From NCBI GenBank assembly GCA_013298665.1, contig JAAFIK010000024.1:1-64000 (forward strand): a stretch of 64,000 bases of DNA, written 5' to 3'. Shown here piece by piece: positions 10,689 through 21,090 of this stretch. Position 1 is the first letter of the stretch. Each line of letters opens with the position of its first letter. The notes under the pieces were generated by a model, which did no database searches, was not told the origin of the DNA, and saw nothing but the letters and a program-made list of their open reading frames with translations. A program made the position numbers and the translations under genes. This DNA comes from Chitinophagales bacterium. GTDB taxonomy: Bacteria; Bacteroidota; Bacteroidia; Chitinophagales; Chitinophagaceae.

Positions 10689-10699
10689 ACTGACAAAAA

Positions 10700-12892
10700 A
10701 TGCAATCTCTTCGTTCTACAGCATTAAACAATCTTTCTAATGCTTCCGATTTTAAGGTGGACGGATCACCAAAAATCACAGCCATTTTTAATGAAAATGT
10801 GTTCACGCTGAAAGTAGCACGCCAGTTCCTGAGCGACGAGGCGTATAAGAGCCTTGCGGCTTCTATCAAGAGTGGTAAAAAAATTGACCGCTCAATGGGC
10901 AGTCATATTGCCAATGGTGTAAGGGCATGGGCCGAAAGTAAAGGAGTAACGCATTTTACCCACTGGTTTCAGCCTTTAACCGGCCTCTCTGCCGAAAAAC
11001 ACGATTCGTTCTTTACCTTAAAAGGCGATGGTACCCCTATCGAAGAATTTGACGGCGGCGCCCTTATCCAGCAGGAACCCGATGCTTCTTCTTTTCCGAG
11101 TGGCGGACTGCGGGCAACTTTTGAAGCGCGCGGTTATACCGCATGGGATCCTTCCTCTCCTGCCTTTATTATGGAAATCGGCGAGGGTAAAACGCTTTGC
11201 ATACCAACCATATTTGTTTCTTATACCGGCGAATCTTTAGACACCAAAACCCCGCTCCTGAAGGCTCTCGTGGCACTGGACAAAGCGGCGGTAGACGTTT
11301 GCCAGTACTTTGATAAAAATGTAACCCGCGTAACCGCCACCCTTGGCTGGGAACAGGAATATTTTGTGGTAGATGCGGGACTATCCAATGCCCGTCCCGA
11401 CCTCGTACTGACCGGCCGTACCGTATTCGGACATGCGCCTGCCAAGGGACAGCAACTGGAAGATCATTATTTTGGCTCCATCCCTGAAAGGGTTTACGCA
11501 TTCATGCGCGATTTTGAAAATGAATCATATAAGCTGGGTATTCCCCTCCGCACCCGTCACAACGAAGTAGCGCCTGCTCAATTTGAATGTGCGCCCATCT
11601 TTGAAGAAGTGAACCTTGCGGTGGACCACAATACACTGCTGATGGACGTAATGACCAGGGTAGCCAAACGGCACAACCTGAAAGTATTGCTGCACGAAAA
11701 ACCTTTTGCGGGCATCAATGGCAGTGGTAAGCACAACAACTGGAGTATGGCCACTGATACGGGGGTAAACCTGCTCGCACCCGGCAAAACGCCCAAGACC
11801 AATCTCATGTTCCTCACCTTTTTTGTAAATACCATAAAGGCTGTACACACGTATGCAGACTTACTGCGCGCCTCTATTGCTTCAGCCGGTAACGACCACC
11901 GCCTGGGAGCCAATGAAGCGCCACCGGCCATCATTTCCATTTTCATCGGCAAGTACCTCACCGATGTGCTGAACCAGGTAGAGAGCCGTGTAGGCGGGAA
12001 GTTTGATGAACAGGATGAGGCGATGCTGAAGCTGGATATTCACAAAAGCATTCCTGAGCTTATGCTCGACAATACTGATCGGAACAGAACTTCTCCCTTT
12101 GCCTTTACGGGTAATAAGTTTGAGTTCCGTGCGGTAGGGTCAAGTGCCAACTGTGCCACCAGCATGACAGCGCTGAATACCATTGTAGCCGAAACGCTTA
12201 AGCAGTTTAAAAAAGATGTGGATGCCCTGATCGAGAAAGGCGAGAAGAAGGAAATAGCCATCATGCAGATCATCCAGAAGTATATCGTGGAAAGCAAGGC
12301 CGTGCTGTTTGAAGGTGATGGGTACAGCGAGGCATGGGCACAGGAAGCTGAAAAACGCGGTCTGCCCAATGTCAAAACCACACCGCTGGCATTGGATGCT
12401 TACCTGACAGAACAATCAAAAGCGCTGTTTGAAAGCAATGGCATCTACAACCACCTGGAGTTGGAAGCCCGTCATGAAATCATGCTGGAAGATTATATCA
12501 AAAAAGTACAGATTGAAGCCCGCGTAATGGGTGAACTGGCAACTACATATATCCTGCCCTCAGCCATTAAATACCAGAATATCCTGATTAATAACATCAA
12601 GGGGTTAAAGGATGCCGGTATGCCCGAAACGGCGTACAGCAACCAGCAGCAGATTCTTCAAAGAACCTGTGAACATATCATGGTAATGAGCGACAGCGTT
12701 GAAAAAATGATTGAAGCGCGTAAGCAAGCCAATGAAATTACTGACACCCGCGAAAGGGCGATAGCTTATTGCGACAATGTTAAAGGACCATACTTTGATA
12801 CCATCCGCTACCATGTTGACAAACTGGAGTTACTCGTGGATGATGCGCACTGGCTGCTGCCAAAGTACAGGGAAATCCTTTTTCTCCGCTAA
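10700..12892 (+). CDS. glnN: Glutamine synthetase type III
   Basis: Makes glutamine from glutamate, ammonia and ATP. The 730-residue length and N-terminal block (FNENVFTLKVARQFLSDE) are those of GSIII, the long dodecameric type common in Bacteroidota, not GSI or GSII. GSIII landmarks include THWFQPLTG, GWEQEYFVVD, RHNEVAPAQFECAP and INGSGKHNNWSM, plus NRTSPFAFTGNKFEFR toward the C-terminal half; these hold metal and substrate ligands. It begins after a compact inverted repeat and is followed 24 bases later by a strong terminator, so it is probably its own transcription unit. Confidence 0.97.
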   Translation: MQSLRSTALNNLSNASDFKVDGSPKITAIFNENVFTLKVARQFLSDEAYKSLAASIKSGKKIDRSMGSHIANGVRAWAESKGVTHFTHWFQPLTGLSAEKHDSFFTLKGDGTPIEEFDGGALIQQEPDASSFPSGGLRATFEARGYTAWDPSSPAFIMEIGEGKTLCIPTIFVSYTGESLDTKTPLLKALVALDKAAVDVCQYFDKNVTRVTATLGWEQEYFVVDAGLSNARPDLVLTGRTVFGHAPAKGQQLEDHYFGSIPERVYAFMRDFENESYKLGIPLRTRHNEVAPAQFECAPIFEEVNLAVDHNTLLMDVMTRVAKRHNLKVLLHEKPFAGINGSGKHNNWSMATDTGVNLLAPGKTPKTNLMFLTFFVNTIKAVHTYADLLRASIASAGNDHRLGANEAPPAIISIFIGKYLTDVLNQVESRVGGKFDEQDEAMLKLDIHKSIPELMLDNTDRNRTSPFAFTGNKFEFRAVGSSANCATSMTALNTIVAETLKQFKKDVDALIEKGEKKEIAIMQIIQKYIVESKAVLFEGDGYSEAWAQEAEKRGLPNVKTTPLALDAYLTEQSKALFESNGIYNHLELEARHEIMLEDYIKKVQIEARVMGELATTYILPSAIKYQNILINNIKGLKDAGMPETAYSNQQQILQRTCEHIMVMSDSVEKMIEARKQANEITDTRERAIAYCDNVKGPYFDTIRYHVDKLELLVDDAHWLLPKYREILFLR

Positions 12893-12916
12893 ATCGCTTA
12901 CCAGTATATATTTTCC

Positions 12917-12945
12917 AAATCCGGCGCCTCAACGCCGGATTTTTT
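12917..12945 (+). terminator. Rho-independent terminator after glnN
   Basis: A ten-base perfect stem, AAATCCGGCG (12917-12926) with CGCCGGATTT (12933-12942), a six-base loop, and a run of T at the 3' side. Confidence 0.85.
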
Positions 12946-13050
12946 ATGCCTTTTTCAGCAGTTGTTGCAAAACGGGGAAGGGCTTCTCTTAACCCGCGAT
13001 TAAACCTATGCCCCCGGCTATCGTCTATACACTGTAAAAAGTACATACAC

Positions 13051-13464
13051 ATGAAAAGAATCTTATTTTTCCTCGGATTGTCGGCACTGGTGAGCATCAA
13101 TGCGCTGGCCCAGATACAACGTAAGCCTGCACCCAAACCGGCAACAGATACAACAGCGCCGGCGGGCAATCCGGTCATGGAATCCGGACAGGAGAAGAAC
13201 CGGAAACAACTGTTGCGCGAACTGAAGTTGTCCAAAGCGCAAAAAGAGAAGATGAAAACAATGCGTGCGGCATCACAGAATGAAAAGGCAAAAATTGAGC
13301 AAAGCGACTCATTGAATGCTGCCGAAAAAAAAGCCCGGCTGCGGGAGTTGAAGCAACAGCAGGCGGAAAAAGTAAAAACCATGCTGACGGATGAACAGAA
13401 GGCCAAAGTAGCGGCATGGAGACAACAGGAACGCAAAAAGAAAAAAGCATCCGGAAACGAATAG
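13051..13464 (+). CDS. Small periplasmic Spy/CpxP-like protein
   Basis: A 137-residue exported protein. The ATG at 13051 begins a clean signal peptide, MKRILFFLGLSALVSINALA, cut before residue 21; the frame is open further upstream but has no signal there. After a Pro/Thr-rich linker the mature part is highly charged and helical, with two LTxxQ-like units (LKLSKAQKEKMKTMR near residue 60 and MLTDEQKAKVAAWRQQ near 115). Such units define Spy/CpxP-type periplasmic chaperone or stress proteins. It ends in a very basic tail, KKKKASGNE. Function is inferred from family resemblance. Confidence 0.65.
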   Translation: MKRILFFLGLSALVSINALAQIQRKPAPKPATDTTAPAGNPVMESGQEKNRKQLLRELKLSKAQKEKMKTMRAASQNEKAKIEQSDSLNAAEKKARLRELKQQQAEKVKTMLTDEQKAKVAAWRQQERKKKKASGNE

Positions 13465-13551
13465 GGTCTGCTGTCTGTAAGGATATACACTGCCGCCCGG
13501 AAGATGATCAATACATTTCACCTTCGTCATAAGTTGAGCAAGACGTAAAAT

Positions 13552-13573
13552 GGCTGCCCCCGGGCGGCCTTTT
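13552..13573 (+). terminator. Probable terminator after the Spy-like gene
   Basis: GGCTGCCC (13552-13559) pairs with GGGCGGCC (13562-13569), with one G-T pair and a very tight loop, followed by TTTT. It lies 88 bases after the stop codon. The rest of 13465-13758 shows nothing else I can support. Confidence 0.5.
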
Positions 13574-13758
13574 ACATAACCATCATACCCACCGCGACAC
13601 AGCGTACGTCCCGTACACCGCCAGGCATGTTAGCTGCAGTGCTTTGGTCAGTCTGCTATGAAATTTTGAATTAACCCTTTGAGTACCTTATCTGAGATAT
13701 CTTGTTAACATCAGCTTTACCATAAATAGTTATGAGGTTTTTTATTGCTGAATCCGGG

Positions 13759-14262
13759 TTAAAGCGCTTTCCCCTCCCGGAGCATTTCACCATAGCCCAT
13801 GTTACGCGAGAGGGCGTTTACGGCCATAGCAATTCTTTTGGTAAATGTGGGGTTGGTTCTGGCACTTTCAATCCACTTACTGAAATACAACCGGTGGCTT
13901 TTGGGCAGGGTATTAAAATAATCCAATGCCCGCGGCTCATCAGCCAGGCACTCCAGTAATGCAGCATTAATCTCCGGCTCCTTTGCATCAACCGCAAGCT
14001 GTACCTTCAGCACTGCACCTTTTCGCTTTCCGATCGCTTTTCGTACAGCAGCATTCAGAACCAGGATAAAACTGCCATCGCCCATCGGCAGCAGTGCAGT
14101 ACCGCTGAAAGCCCAGGCATCCAGCTTGCCTTTCACCCTGAATGCTTTTTTGTTGCCGGGCTTAAGTGCCTGCGCAATATCTGCCGGCACCTGCACATAG
14201 GTCCAGCCCGACTTTTCACCCTGTGCATCAAATTTTCTTATCGTTGCGGTGAATTGCACCAT
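13759..14262 (-). CDS. DUF1905/YdeI-OmdA domain protein
   Basis: A 167-residue soluble protein in two parts. Residues 1-95 form a beta-rich DUF1905-like domain (FTATIRKFDAQGEKSGWTYV, then AFRVKGKLDAWAFSGTALLP). The C-terminal 60 residues form the YdeI/OmpD-associated (OmdA) helical module, marked by FNTLPKSHRLYFSKWIESA and TFTKRIAMAVNALS. This pairing is frequent in Bacteroidota, but its biochemical role is unknown. It lies 20 bases after the start-proximal side of the frameshifted protease locus, on the same strand, so may share its transcript. Confidence 0.75.
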   Translation of the reverse strand: MVQFTATIRKFDAQGEKSGWTYVQVPADIAQALKPGNKKAFRVKGKLDAWAFSGTALLPMGDGSFILVLNAAVRKAIGKRKGAVLKVQLAVDAKEPEINAALLECLADEPRALDYFNTLPKSHRLYFSKWIESARTNPTFTKRIAMAVNALSRNMGYGEMLREGKAL

Positions 14263-14282
14263 GGCTTACCGTTATCGACTGC

Positions 14283-17200
14283 TTATTTTATTTTTTTCAG
14301 CAGTTCTTCAATCGCCCTGTCCAGTTGGGGATCACGGCCATTGATCTTATCTTCAAATGTATTCAACACCTGTATATCCGGGCTCACCCCATTCATCTCC
14401 AGGTCTTTGCCTTCCAGCGAATAACACCCCCATGATGGCATACGTACCGAAGATCCGTCAACCAGCCCCACACCACTGGTAAAAATAATCCACCGGTAAG
14501 TACTGTTGCCAATGATGGTTCCCAGCTTCAGCGCCTTAAAGCCCTGCGCCGTCATTTCGGCGTCACTGAGCGACTGTTCGTTGATCAGCAGCACGATGGG
14601 TTTATCTGCCGGCGAAAAACACCTTGTGGCGACAATTGTCCATCACGGTATTTCCACCGGAGGTAGCTACGCCGGCTCAGGAAACCAAGCACCTCATCAT
14701 GCACATTACCGCCGGTATTAAAACGCAGGTCAAGGATAAGCGCGTCTTTATTGTTGAGCTCCTGCGTCATGTCGATGATAAACTGGTCGAGTTCGCCAGA
14801 GCCCATATTCTTCATATACCCATAGGCAATACGGCCCTTACTCTTTTCATCAACACGTTGCTGGTTATTGTCCACCCATTCGTCATAAAGATTACCGAAC
14901 AAACTGGTTTGCGGATGGAGTTTCACCTCTGCCGGTTTTCCATTGCGCACGAAGCCGAGTACAAGTTCTTTATCAATAGAAGGCTTGCTGAAATAAAAAT
15001 TGCGGTCAACAGCAGGATTTACTTTTTCACCATTCACGCTTACCAGTATATCTCCCGGCTGTATATCAATTCCCTTTTTATCCGCGGCAGAACGGCTGAT
15101 GATCCGCTTCACCTTATACGGCTCCTGCTCGTCAAAACCAATACCCGTTTCCATCGTCCGGTTACTGAGGGCAATCGTTTCATCATCGCCACTGGTACCA
15201 AATCCCTGGTGTGAGGAATTGAGTTCGCCAAGCATATCATTGAGCATGGTGCGGAGGTCGGCGCGGGTATTGAGGTAGGGGATAAACTGGCGGTAATGCT
15301 CCCTGGCTTTTGCCCAATCGATACCATGAAAATTGTCATCATAATAATTCTCTTCCATCTGCGCCCAGGCCTCGGTAAACATCTGTGCAAACTCATCCGC
15401 AAGATTTCGGCGGAAAGTAAAGCTGATGCTGATGGGGTCTGCCTTGCTGCCGTCCAGGTTCAGCTTATGGATGTTGCCGCCCGAAAGCAGGAAAACCTTA
15501 TCGCCTGATTCACATACCACAAAACCGCCACCACCGTCGGTACCACCAATCTTCTCTGTTTTGGGCGCTTCAAAAGGTTCCTGCACCGTCTTCCACAAAG
15601 CGGTACGTCCCTCACCATGATTGCTGCTGTAGAGCGAAGTGATTTTTTCACCCTTCTGTCCCAGCCATACCAAAAACTGCGCACCGAGATTGGGGCTGAC
15701 CTGCTCTACCCTTTCCATGACCTTTACCATATCAATGGTTATGGGAACAGTTGCCTTCTTAGCCGTATCCTTTTTTTCGTCCTTAAACAATTCGTTATAC
15801 TTATCCATCCGGAAGGGCTCATCTATCTTTTCAAGCGCAATACGGCAAACTTTTGCATTGGGCATACCAAAGGGATAGGATGGTTTCAGGCGCTGTGTGG
15901 TAAAATAAATATACTTACCATCGACAGACCACAATGGATCCATTTCAGTAATTCCTGTATTGGTCAGGTTGGTTGTTTTCCCCGTTTTGATATGGTGCAA
16001 AAGGATATCCTGCTCAAAATTGCGGTATGCCGTAAAGAACACATACTCGTCATCGGGTGAAAAACCGGGGTCGCTGTTCTGGAAACCCCAGACCTCCTCT
16101 TTTACAAGGGTTTTACTCTCCAGTGTACCCAGGTCAAGCAGGCGGACTTCATTACGGCCACTCAGGTAAACGGCTTTTGTACGCTTCCTGTTCAGGACGA
16201 TACTGCGGTTGTTCTGCTGATCGGTTGTGAGTACTTTGAGTCCGGCACTGCCATCTGCCGGAATGGTATTCCAGTTGGTATAGCCATTACTTGTCTGGCT
16301 GAATAGAATGGTTTTATTATCGGCCATCCATTTCGATTCGCGCACCCGTTCCCCACTACCCCTGTCGATCTGCCGGATAAATTTGCCCTCGGCATCGCAG
16401 ACAAATAATTCTCCGCGTGACACAAAGACGATTTTCTTTCCGTCAGCAGATACATCAAAGGCTGTAATATTTCCCCTTACCTCAAAATCCTTTTCCTTGG
16501 GCAGGATATTATTGCGCAGGATACTGATCGCCAGCTTACCGGCATTCTTTGATGCCGCATCATACAACCACAACTGGTAATCTCTTTCAAACACCACCTT
16601 ACCCCCATTGGCATTTACCGCAGGGTTTTTAATAGAGGTACTGAATTTTGTCAATGCTGTCTTCTTACCATTCGCAAGTGCATAGAGGTTATACTCGCCA
16701 TTGGCTTCATCGGATATACAATAAACATTCCCGTTACGGTCAATCGTGGCACCAAAATCCTTACCTATCCAGTCGGTATATCTTTTATACTGACGTGTTT
16801 TGGGATTGTAAGACTGGATATCAGGATTAAAAGGGCCCTTGTAACGCTTACGCTGTACCTGGTTGCTGCTCTCCCAGGTGTCATTGAAAAACAACTCTCC
16901 GGTGGTGGGGTGCTCAAAGAGGTTATGGTCAAACTGGAAGAAGTGATTGCCAAATACCCGTTGCGGGGTACCTCCGCCCACCGGCACCTTATAACTGGAG
17001 ATTTGTCCCATACGGTTGCTGGTGAAATAGATCGATTGTGCATCCCAGGCCCAACTGCTCACATCGTCGGTACCGCTGTGAAAAGTCAGTTGCCTGACTT
17101 CACCACCATTGACCGGCATAATATAAACATCAGGATTGCCATATTGCCGTCCGGTAAAAGCTATCCAGCGGCCATCGGGCGACACTTTTGCATTCGTTTC

Positions 17201-17398
17201 ATTACCCTGCATCGCCGTAAGCCGGGTGGCCTGTCCATCGGTAACGGAGGCCTGCCAGATATCCCCCTCAAAACTGAATACAACCGTTTGTCCATCGGGT
17301 GTAAGCGAGGGCTGGGAAAGAAAATAGGTATTACCAGCCTGGGCAAACGCAGCAGTACCGGCAAAGAAAAACGCACATATGGCAATGGCTGATTTCAT
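14283..17398 (-). pseudogene. Tricorn-like S41 protease, frameshifted before the catalytic serine
   Basis: Homologue of the tricorn core protease. The ATG at 17396-17398 starts a signal peptide (MKSAIAICAFFFAGTAAFAQ). Then come TolB/WD40-like propeller blades (for example LTPDGQTVVFSFEGDIW and VSPDGRWIAFTGRQYGNPDV), a tricorn C1 region with the Ser-His pair in GELNSSHQGFG, a PDZ domain (KGIDIQPGDILVSVNGEKV) and the start of the S41 domain (LDLRFNTGGNVHDE). The frame stops at 14585. The next frame (14283-14594) continues at once with LLINEQSLSDAEMTAQGF, which holds the nucleophile Ser-Asp pair, through to the normal end. One missing base near 14608-14619 (a TTTTT run and GCCGGC) would restore one protein of about 1,038 residues. 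This is either a real inactivating mutation or a sequencing error. Confidence 0.85.
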
Positions 17399-17571
17399 GT
17401 ATAAAAATTTTGGTGCTGCAAAGTACAAAGGAATAAGGGAAGATAATATGCCACTTGTATAATTTTCATATGGCATTTACAGACAGGTATAAAAACGATG
17501 ATTGATGAGCAGGCGTTAGCCGGTGCCGGTGCGATCGCCTCAAAAGGGTAAACAGAAAAAAGGGTATACCC

Positions 17572-18588
17572 TTATATAATATTCACTTCCCGTTCCAGCA
17601 AAACCCCGAACTTATCCGATACACTGTTTAAAATATCCTCACTCAGTTGATACACAGCAGCGCCCGTTGCCTTACCAAAGTTGACCAGTACCAATGCCTG
17701 CCGTTCATGACAGCCCGCATCGCCATTGCGGAACCCCTTCCAGCCACATTGCTCAATAAGCCAGCCCGCGGCCAGTTTAACCGTACCATCCGGCTGGGAA
17801 TAGCCCGCCATACCCGGAAACCGTTCCAGGAGCCGTTCAAACTGCTCGCCCGGCACCACCGGGTTCTTGAAAAAACTGCCGGCATTACCCACCACGGCCG
17901 GATCGGGCAGCTTGCTGCGGCGGATATTGATGACGGCATTGGATACATCTGCGATACCCGGCTGTTCTATACCCATGCGTTGCAGTTCTGCTTCGATGGC
18001 ACCGTACGATGTATTGAGAACGGGTGTTTTGCGCAGCCGGTAGGTAACTGCGGTAATGATAAACTCGTCTTTATACTTTCTTTTAAACACACTCTCCCGG
18101 TAACCGAATGCACAATCATCAGGAGTAAAATGCACCAGTGCTTTGTCTGCACGGTGAAGTGCCTCAAGCGATGCAAACACATCTTTGAGTTCTACTCCGT
18201 ATGCCCCGATATTCTGCATGGGTGAAGCACCAACATTACCCGGAATGAGCGAAAGGTTTTCTATACCCGCCCAACCCTGCTGAATACAGTACAGTACAAA
18301 CTGGTGCCAGTTTTCGCCGGCGCCTGCCTTCACATATACAAAATCATCGTCCTCTGCTGTTTGCGCAATCCCCATCAATTCGTTCCTGAGTACCAGGCCA
18401 TCATAGTTGCGCGTAAACAGGATGTTACTGCCGCCGCCCAGTACCAGTACTCCCGAAGGCAAAAGTGCATCAGCCTCTTCCAGCAATGCCCGGAGCCCAT
18501 CAACGGTGCCAAAGCGGGCGAAGAGCCTGGTATACACCTCCATGCCAAAAGTATGCAGGGGCTGTAACGAAATATTTTTCTGTATCAT
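17572..18588 (-). CDS. murB: UDP-N-acetylenolpyruvoylglucosamine reductase
   Basis: FAD enzyme that reduces UDP-GlcNAc-enolpyruvate to UDP-MurNAc, the second step of peptidoglycan precursor synthesis. The 338-residue length fits type I MurB (E. coli-like). Signatures are VLGGGSNILF (FAD-binding), SLIPGNVGASPMQNIGAYG, the catalytic Tyr region CAFGYRESVFK, and NAGSFFKNPVV, whose Ser acts as proton donor in the family. The gene lies 24 bases downstream of priA. Confidence 0.96.
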   Translation of the reverse strand: MIQKNISLQPLHTFGMEVYTRLFARFGTVDGLRALLEEADALLPSGVLVLGGGSNILFTRNYDGLVLRNELMGIAQTAEDDDFVYVKAGAGENWHQFVLYCIQQGWAGIENLSLIPGNVGASPMQNIGAYGVELKDVFASLEALHRADKALVHFTPDDCAFGYRESVFKRKYKDEFIITAVTYRLRKTPVLNTSYGAIEAELQRMGIEQPGIADVSNAVINIRRSKLPDPAVVGNAGSFFKNPVVPGEQFERLLERFPGMAGYSQPDGTVKLAAGWLIEQCGWKGFRNGDAGCHERQALVLVNFGKATGAAVYQLSEDILNSVSDKFGVLLEREVNII

Positions 18589-18612
18589 ATCTTATTCCTG
18601 TGCTTTTATGCA

Positions 18613-21090
18613 TTATGCCGGATCCACATCGGCAACAACCCATACATTTTTAAACCTTGCGTCACTATGCATAAGGGCAATATGGTTGCGGACAACGGTT
18701 TTCCAGGTGCCGCTGCTGCCCTGCTCTTTAGGCAGCTTTATCATCAGTTCTGCCAGGTACAGGTTGCGGATGCGCCCGATCACCGGTGTAGCAGGGCCCA
18801 CCACATGATCGCGCAGATCCTGCCGGATCAACTGTGCCAGTGTTGCCGCCGCCCCATCCACCACAGCTTTATCCTTATGCTTCAGTGTCAGCATGACAAT
18901 ACGGCTGTATGGCGGATAAAAAAATTGCTGCCGCCCGATGATTTCATTTTCATAAAACTGCTTATAGTCGTGCTGCTGAACCAGCAGTAATACCGGGTGC
19001 TTGACATTTGACGCCTGGATCATTACCTTACCCTGCTGGTGCTTGCGGCCGGCGCGCCCGCTCACCTGCTCCATCAATTGAAACGCACGCTCATTAACCC
19101 TGAAGTCAGCAAAACTGAGTAAGCCATCAGCATCCAGTATACCCACTAAAGCAACATGGTCAAAGTCAAGCCCTTTTACCACCATTTGTGTACCCACCAA
19201 AATGTCAAGCCGTTGTTGTTCAAACTGCTGGATCAGCGCATCGTGTGCCGTTTTACCCCGCACACTGTCCACATCCATACGCGCAATCCGGTAACCCGGA
19301 AAAGTCTGATCCAGTTGTTCTTCAATTTTTTCTGTACCAAAGTTATTCTCCCCCCAATCTGTGCTGCCACAGGCCGGGCAACTCACCAGTTTCGGATAGG
19401 TGCTGCCGCAGTAATGGCAGTGCAGCTTATTACTGGCTTTGTGCCAGGTAAGCGATACCTCACAATGCTGGCATTTAGGGATATACCCGCAAACACGGCA
19501 GATCAGGTAGGGATTGTAGCCCCGGCGGTTTTGAAACAGGATCACCTGCTGCCCGGCATCAACCGTCTGCTCAATCGCTTCTTTCAGTTGCGGACTGATC
19601 ATGACCTTTCCTTTCCGGGCCACCTGCCGGGTATTTACAAAAACGATCTCCGGCAATTCAATACCGCCAAAACGTTCAGCGAGCGTAATCAGCCCGTACT
19701 TACCCGACTGTGCATTGAAATAGCTTTCAACAGAAGGCGTGGCGCTGCCCAGCACTACTTTGGCGCCAAAGAGTGCCGCGTAATAAACAGCAGCATCGCG
19801 GGCATGGTAGCGCGGCGCCGGATCCTGTTGCTTATAGGAAGCATCGTGTTCTTCATCAACGATCACGAGGCCAAGGTCTTTAAAGGGCAGGAAAATTGCA
19901 CTGCGCGCACCCAGCACAATACCCGTTTCTCCTGTCCGGATACGGTTCCAGAGCTCAACCCTTTCGTTGTCGTTGAATTTAGAATGATAAATAGCAATAT
20001 TGCCCCCGAAATGTTTCTGCAGCCGGCGGATCACCTGCGCCGTCAGTGCAATCTCCGGCAGCAGGTATAATACCTGCTTACCCTTGCTGAAGTATTCCTC
20101 TATCAGGCGGATATACACCTGTGTTTTGCCGCTACCCGTAACACCGTGCAGGAGACAAACATTTTTATCCTGCAGGTGCTGCTGCACTTCCTGCAGACAG
20201 GTTTCCTGTGCCGGCGAAAGTGCAAAATCAATTTCCACTTTTTGCGGCAGGGACTTCAGCCGGTTTACCTCACGCTGTTCAATAAACAGGATATCCTTTT
20301 CGGCAAGAGCCCTGAGCTGGGCAGTGGTGGCACCCGCTTTCTTCAGCAGGGCCGTTTGGGTCACTTCTCCTGCTGTACGCTGCAAATGCAGGTAGGCCAG
20401 CAGCAGTTCAAGCTGCTTCGGTGCTTTGCTCCAGTTGTTGAGCAGTTCACCCAGCAGCGCCTCATCCTGATAACGGGGTTTCAGTTGTATGTAGTTTTCT
20501 TTCCGGGCTTTGTAACGCTCATTAAGCGACTCCCAGACAAAGCATACTTTTTTATCAATCAGTTTTTTGATCACCGGGTAAACATGCGATACATCAAGTA
20601 CCTGTTGTATCTCCCCCATGCGGAGTTCTTTTTTGATCAGCAGGGCTTCTGCAACAAGAAATTCTTCATCACCCAATGCAGAGAAATCATCTCCATAAGC
20701 ATCATTAAACAACAGCATAGTTTCACTGCTGAGTTTGAAATGTGCAGGCAGCGCTGCAGCCATTACTTCACCTTCGCTGCACATATAGTAGCTGCTCAGC
20801 CAGGCCCAGAGTTTTAATTGCCGGGGGTAAAGCAGGGGTTCATCATCCAGCACATGCAGGATACGCTTGGTTTGATAAGCAGGTTGCCGGGTACTCACCG
20901 ACCGGATAATGCCCGCATATTTTTTTTGCTTGCCAAAAACCACTTCCACACGGCATCCCGGCAATGCGCTTGCCTTCAGTTCATCCGGAATACCATACGT
21001 GTATGTTGTTGGCAGCGCGAGCGGCAGAATCACTTCTGCAAAATGCGATGGCAGTGCTTCGGGGAATAATATATCGGAGGTTTCAGTCAT
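18613..21090 (-). CDS. priA: Primosomal protein N' (replication restart helicase PriA)
   Basis: 3'-5' superfamily 2 helicase that reloads the replisome at stalled forks. The 825-residue protein has an N-terminal DNA-binding region (FAEVILPLALPTTYTYGIP), Walker A LLHGVTGSGKTQVYI, the DEEH box in VIVDEEHDASYKQQ, and VLGSATPSVESY. Four Cys pairs form the zinc region (CRVCGYIPKCQHC and CHYCGS...CPAC). The last helicase motif is SGRAGRKHQQGKV. Its start overlaps the end of the plsC-like gene by eight bases, so the two are translationally linked. Confidence 0.97.
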   Translation of the reverse strand: MTETSDILFPEALPSHFAEVILPLALPTTYTYGIPDELKASALPGCRVEVVFGKQKKYAGIIRSVSTRQPAYQTKRILHVLDDEPLLYPRQLKLWAWLSSYYMCSEGEVMAAALPAHFKLSSETMLLFNDAYGDDFSALGDEEFLVAEALLIKKELRMGEIQQVLDVSHVYPVIKKLIDKKVCFVWESLNERYKARKENYIQLKPRYQDEALLGELLNNWSKAPKQLELLLAYLHLQRTAGEVTQTALLKKAGATTAQLRALAEKDILFIEQREVNRLKSLPQKVEIDFALSPAQETCLQEVQQHLQDKNVCLLHGVTGSGKTQVYIRLIEEYFSKGKQVLYLLPEIALTAQVIRRLQKHFGGNIAIYHSKFNDNERVELWNRIRTGETGIVLGARSAIFLPFKDLGLVIVDEEHDASYKQQDPAPRYHARDAAVYYAALFGAKVVLGSATPSVESYFNAQSGKYGLITLAERFGGIELPEIVFVNTRQVARKGKVMISPQLKEAIEQTVDAGQQVILFQNRRGYNPYLICRVCGYIPKCQHCEVSLTWHKASNKLHCHYCGSTYPKLVSCPACGSTDWGENNFGTEKIEEQLDQTFPGYRIARMDVDSVRGKTAHDALIQQFEQQRLDILVGTQMVVKGLDFDHVALVGILDADGLLSFADFRVNERAFQLMEQVSGRAGRKHQQGKVMIQASNVKHPVLLLVQQHDYKQFYENEIIGRQQFFYPPYSRIVMLTLKHKDKAVVDGAAATLAQLIRQDLRDHVVGPATPVIGRIRNLYLAELMIKLPKEQGSSGTWKTVVRNHIALMHSDARFKNVWVVADVDPA

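Noticed and set aside
19156-20070. Open frame of 304 codons on the plus strand
   Set aside because: It is antisense to priA, with no recognisable domain.
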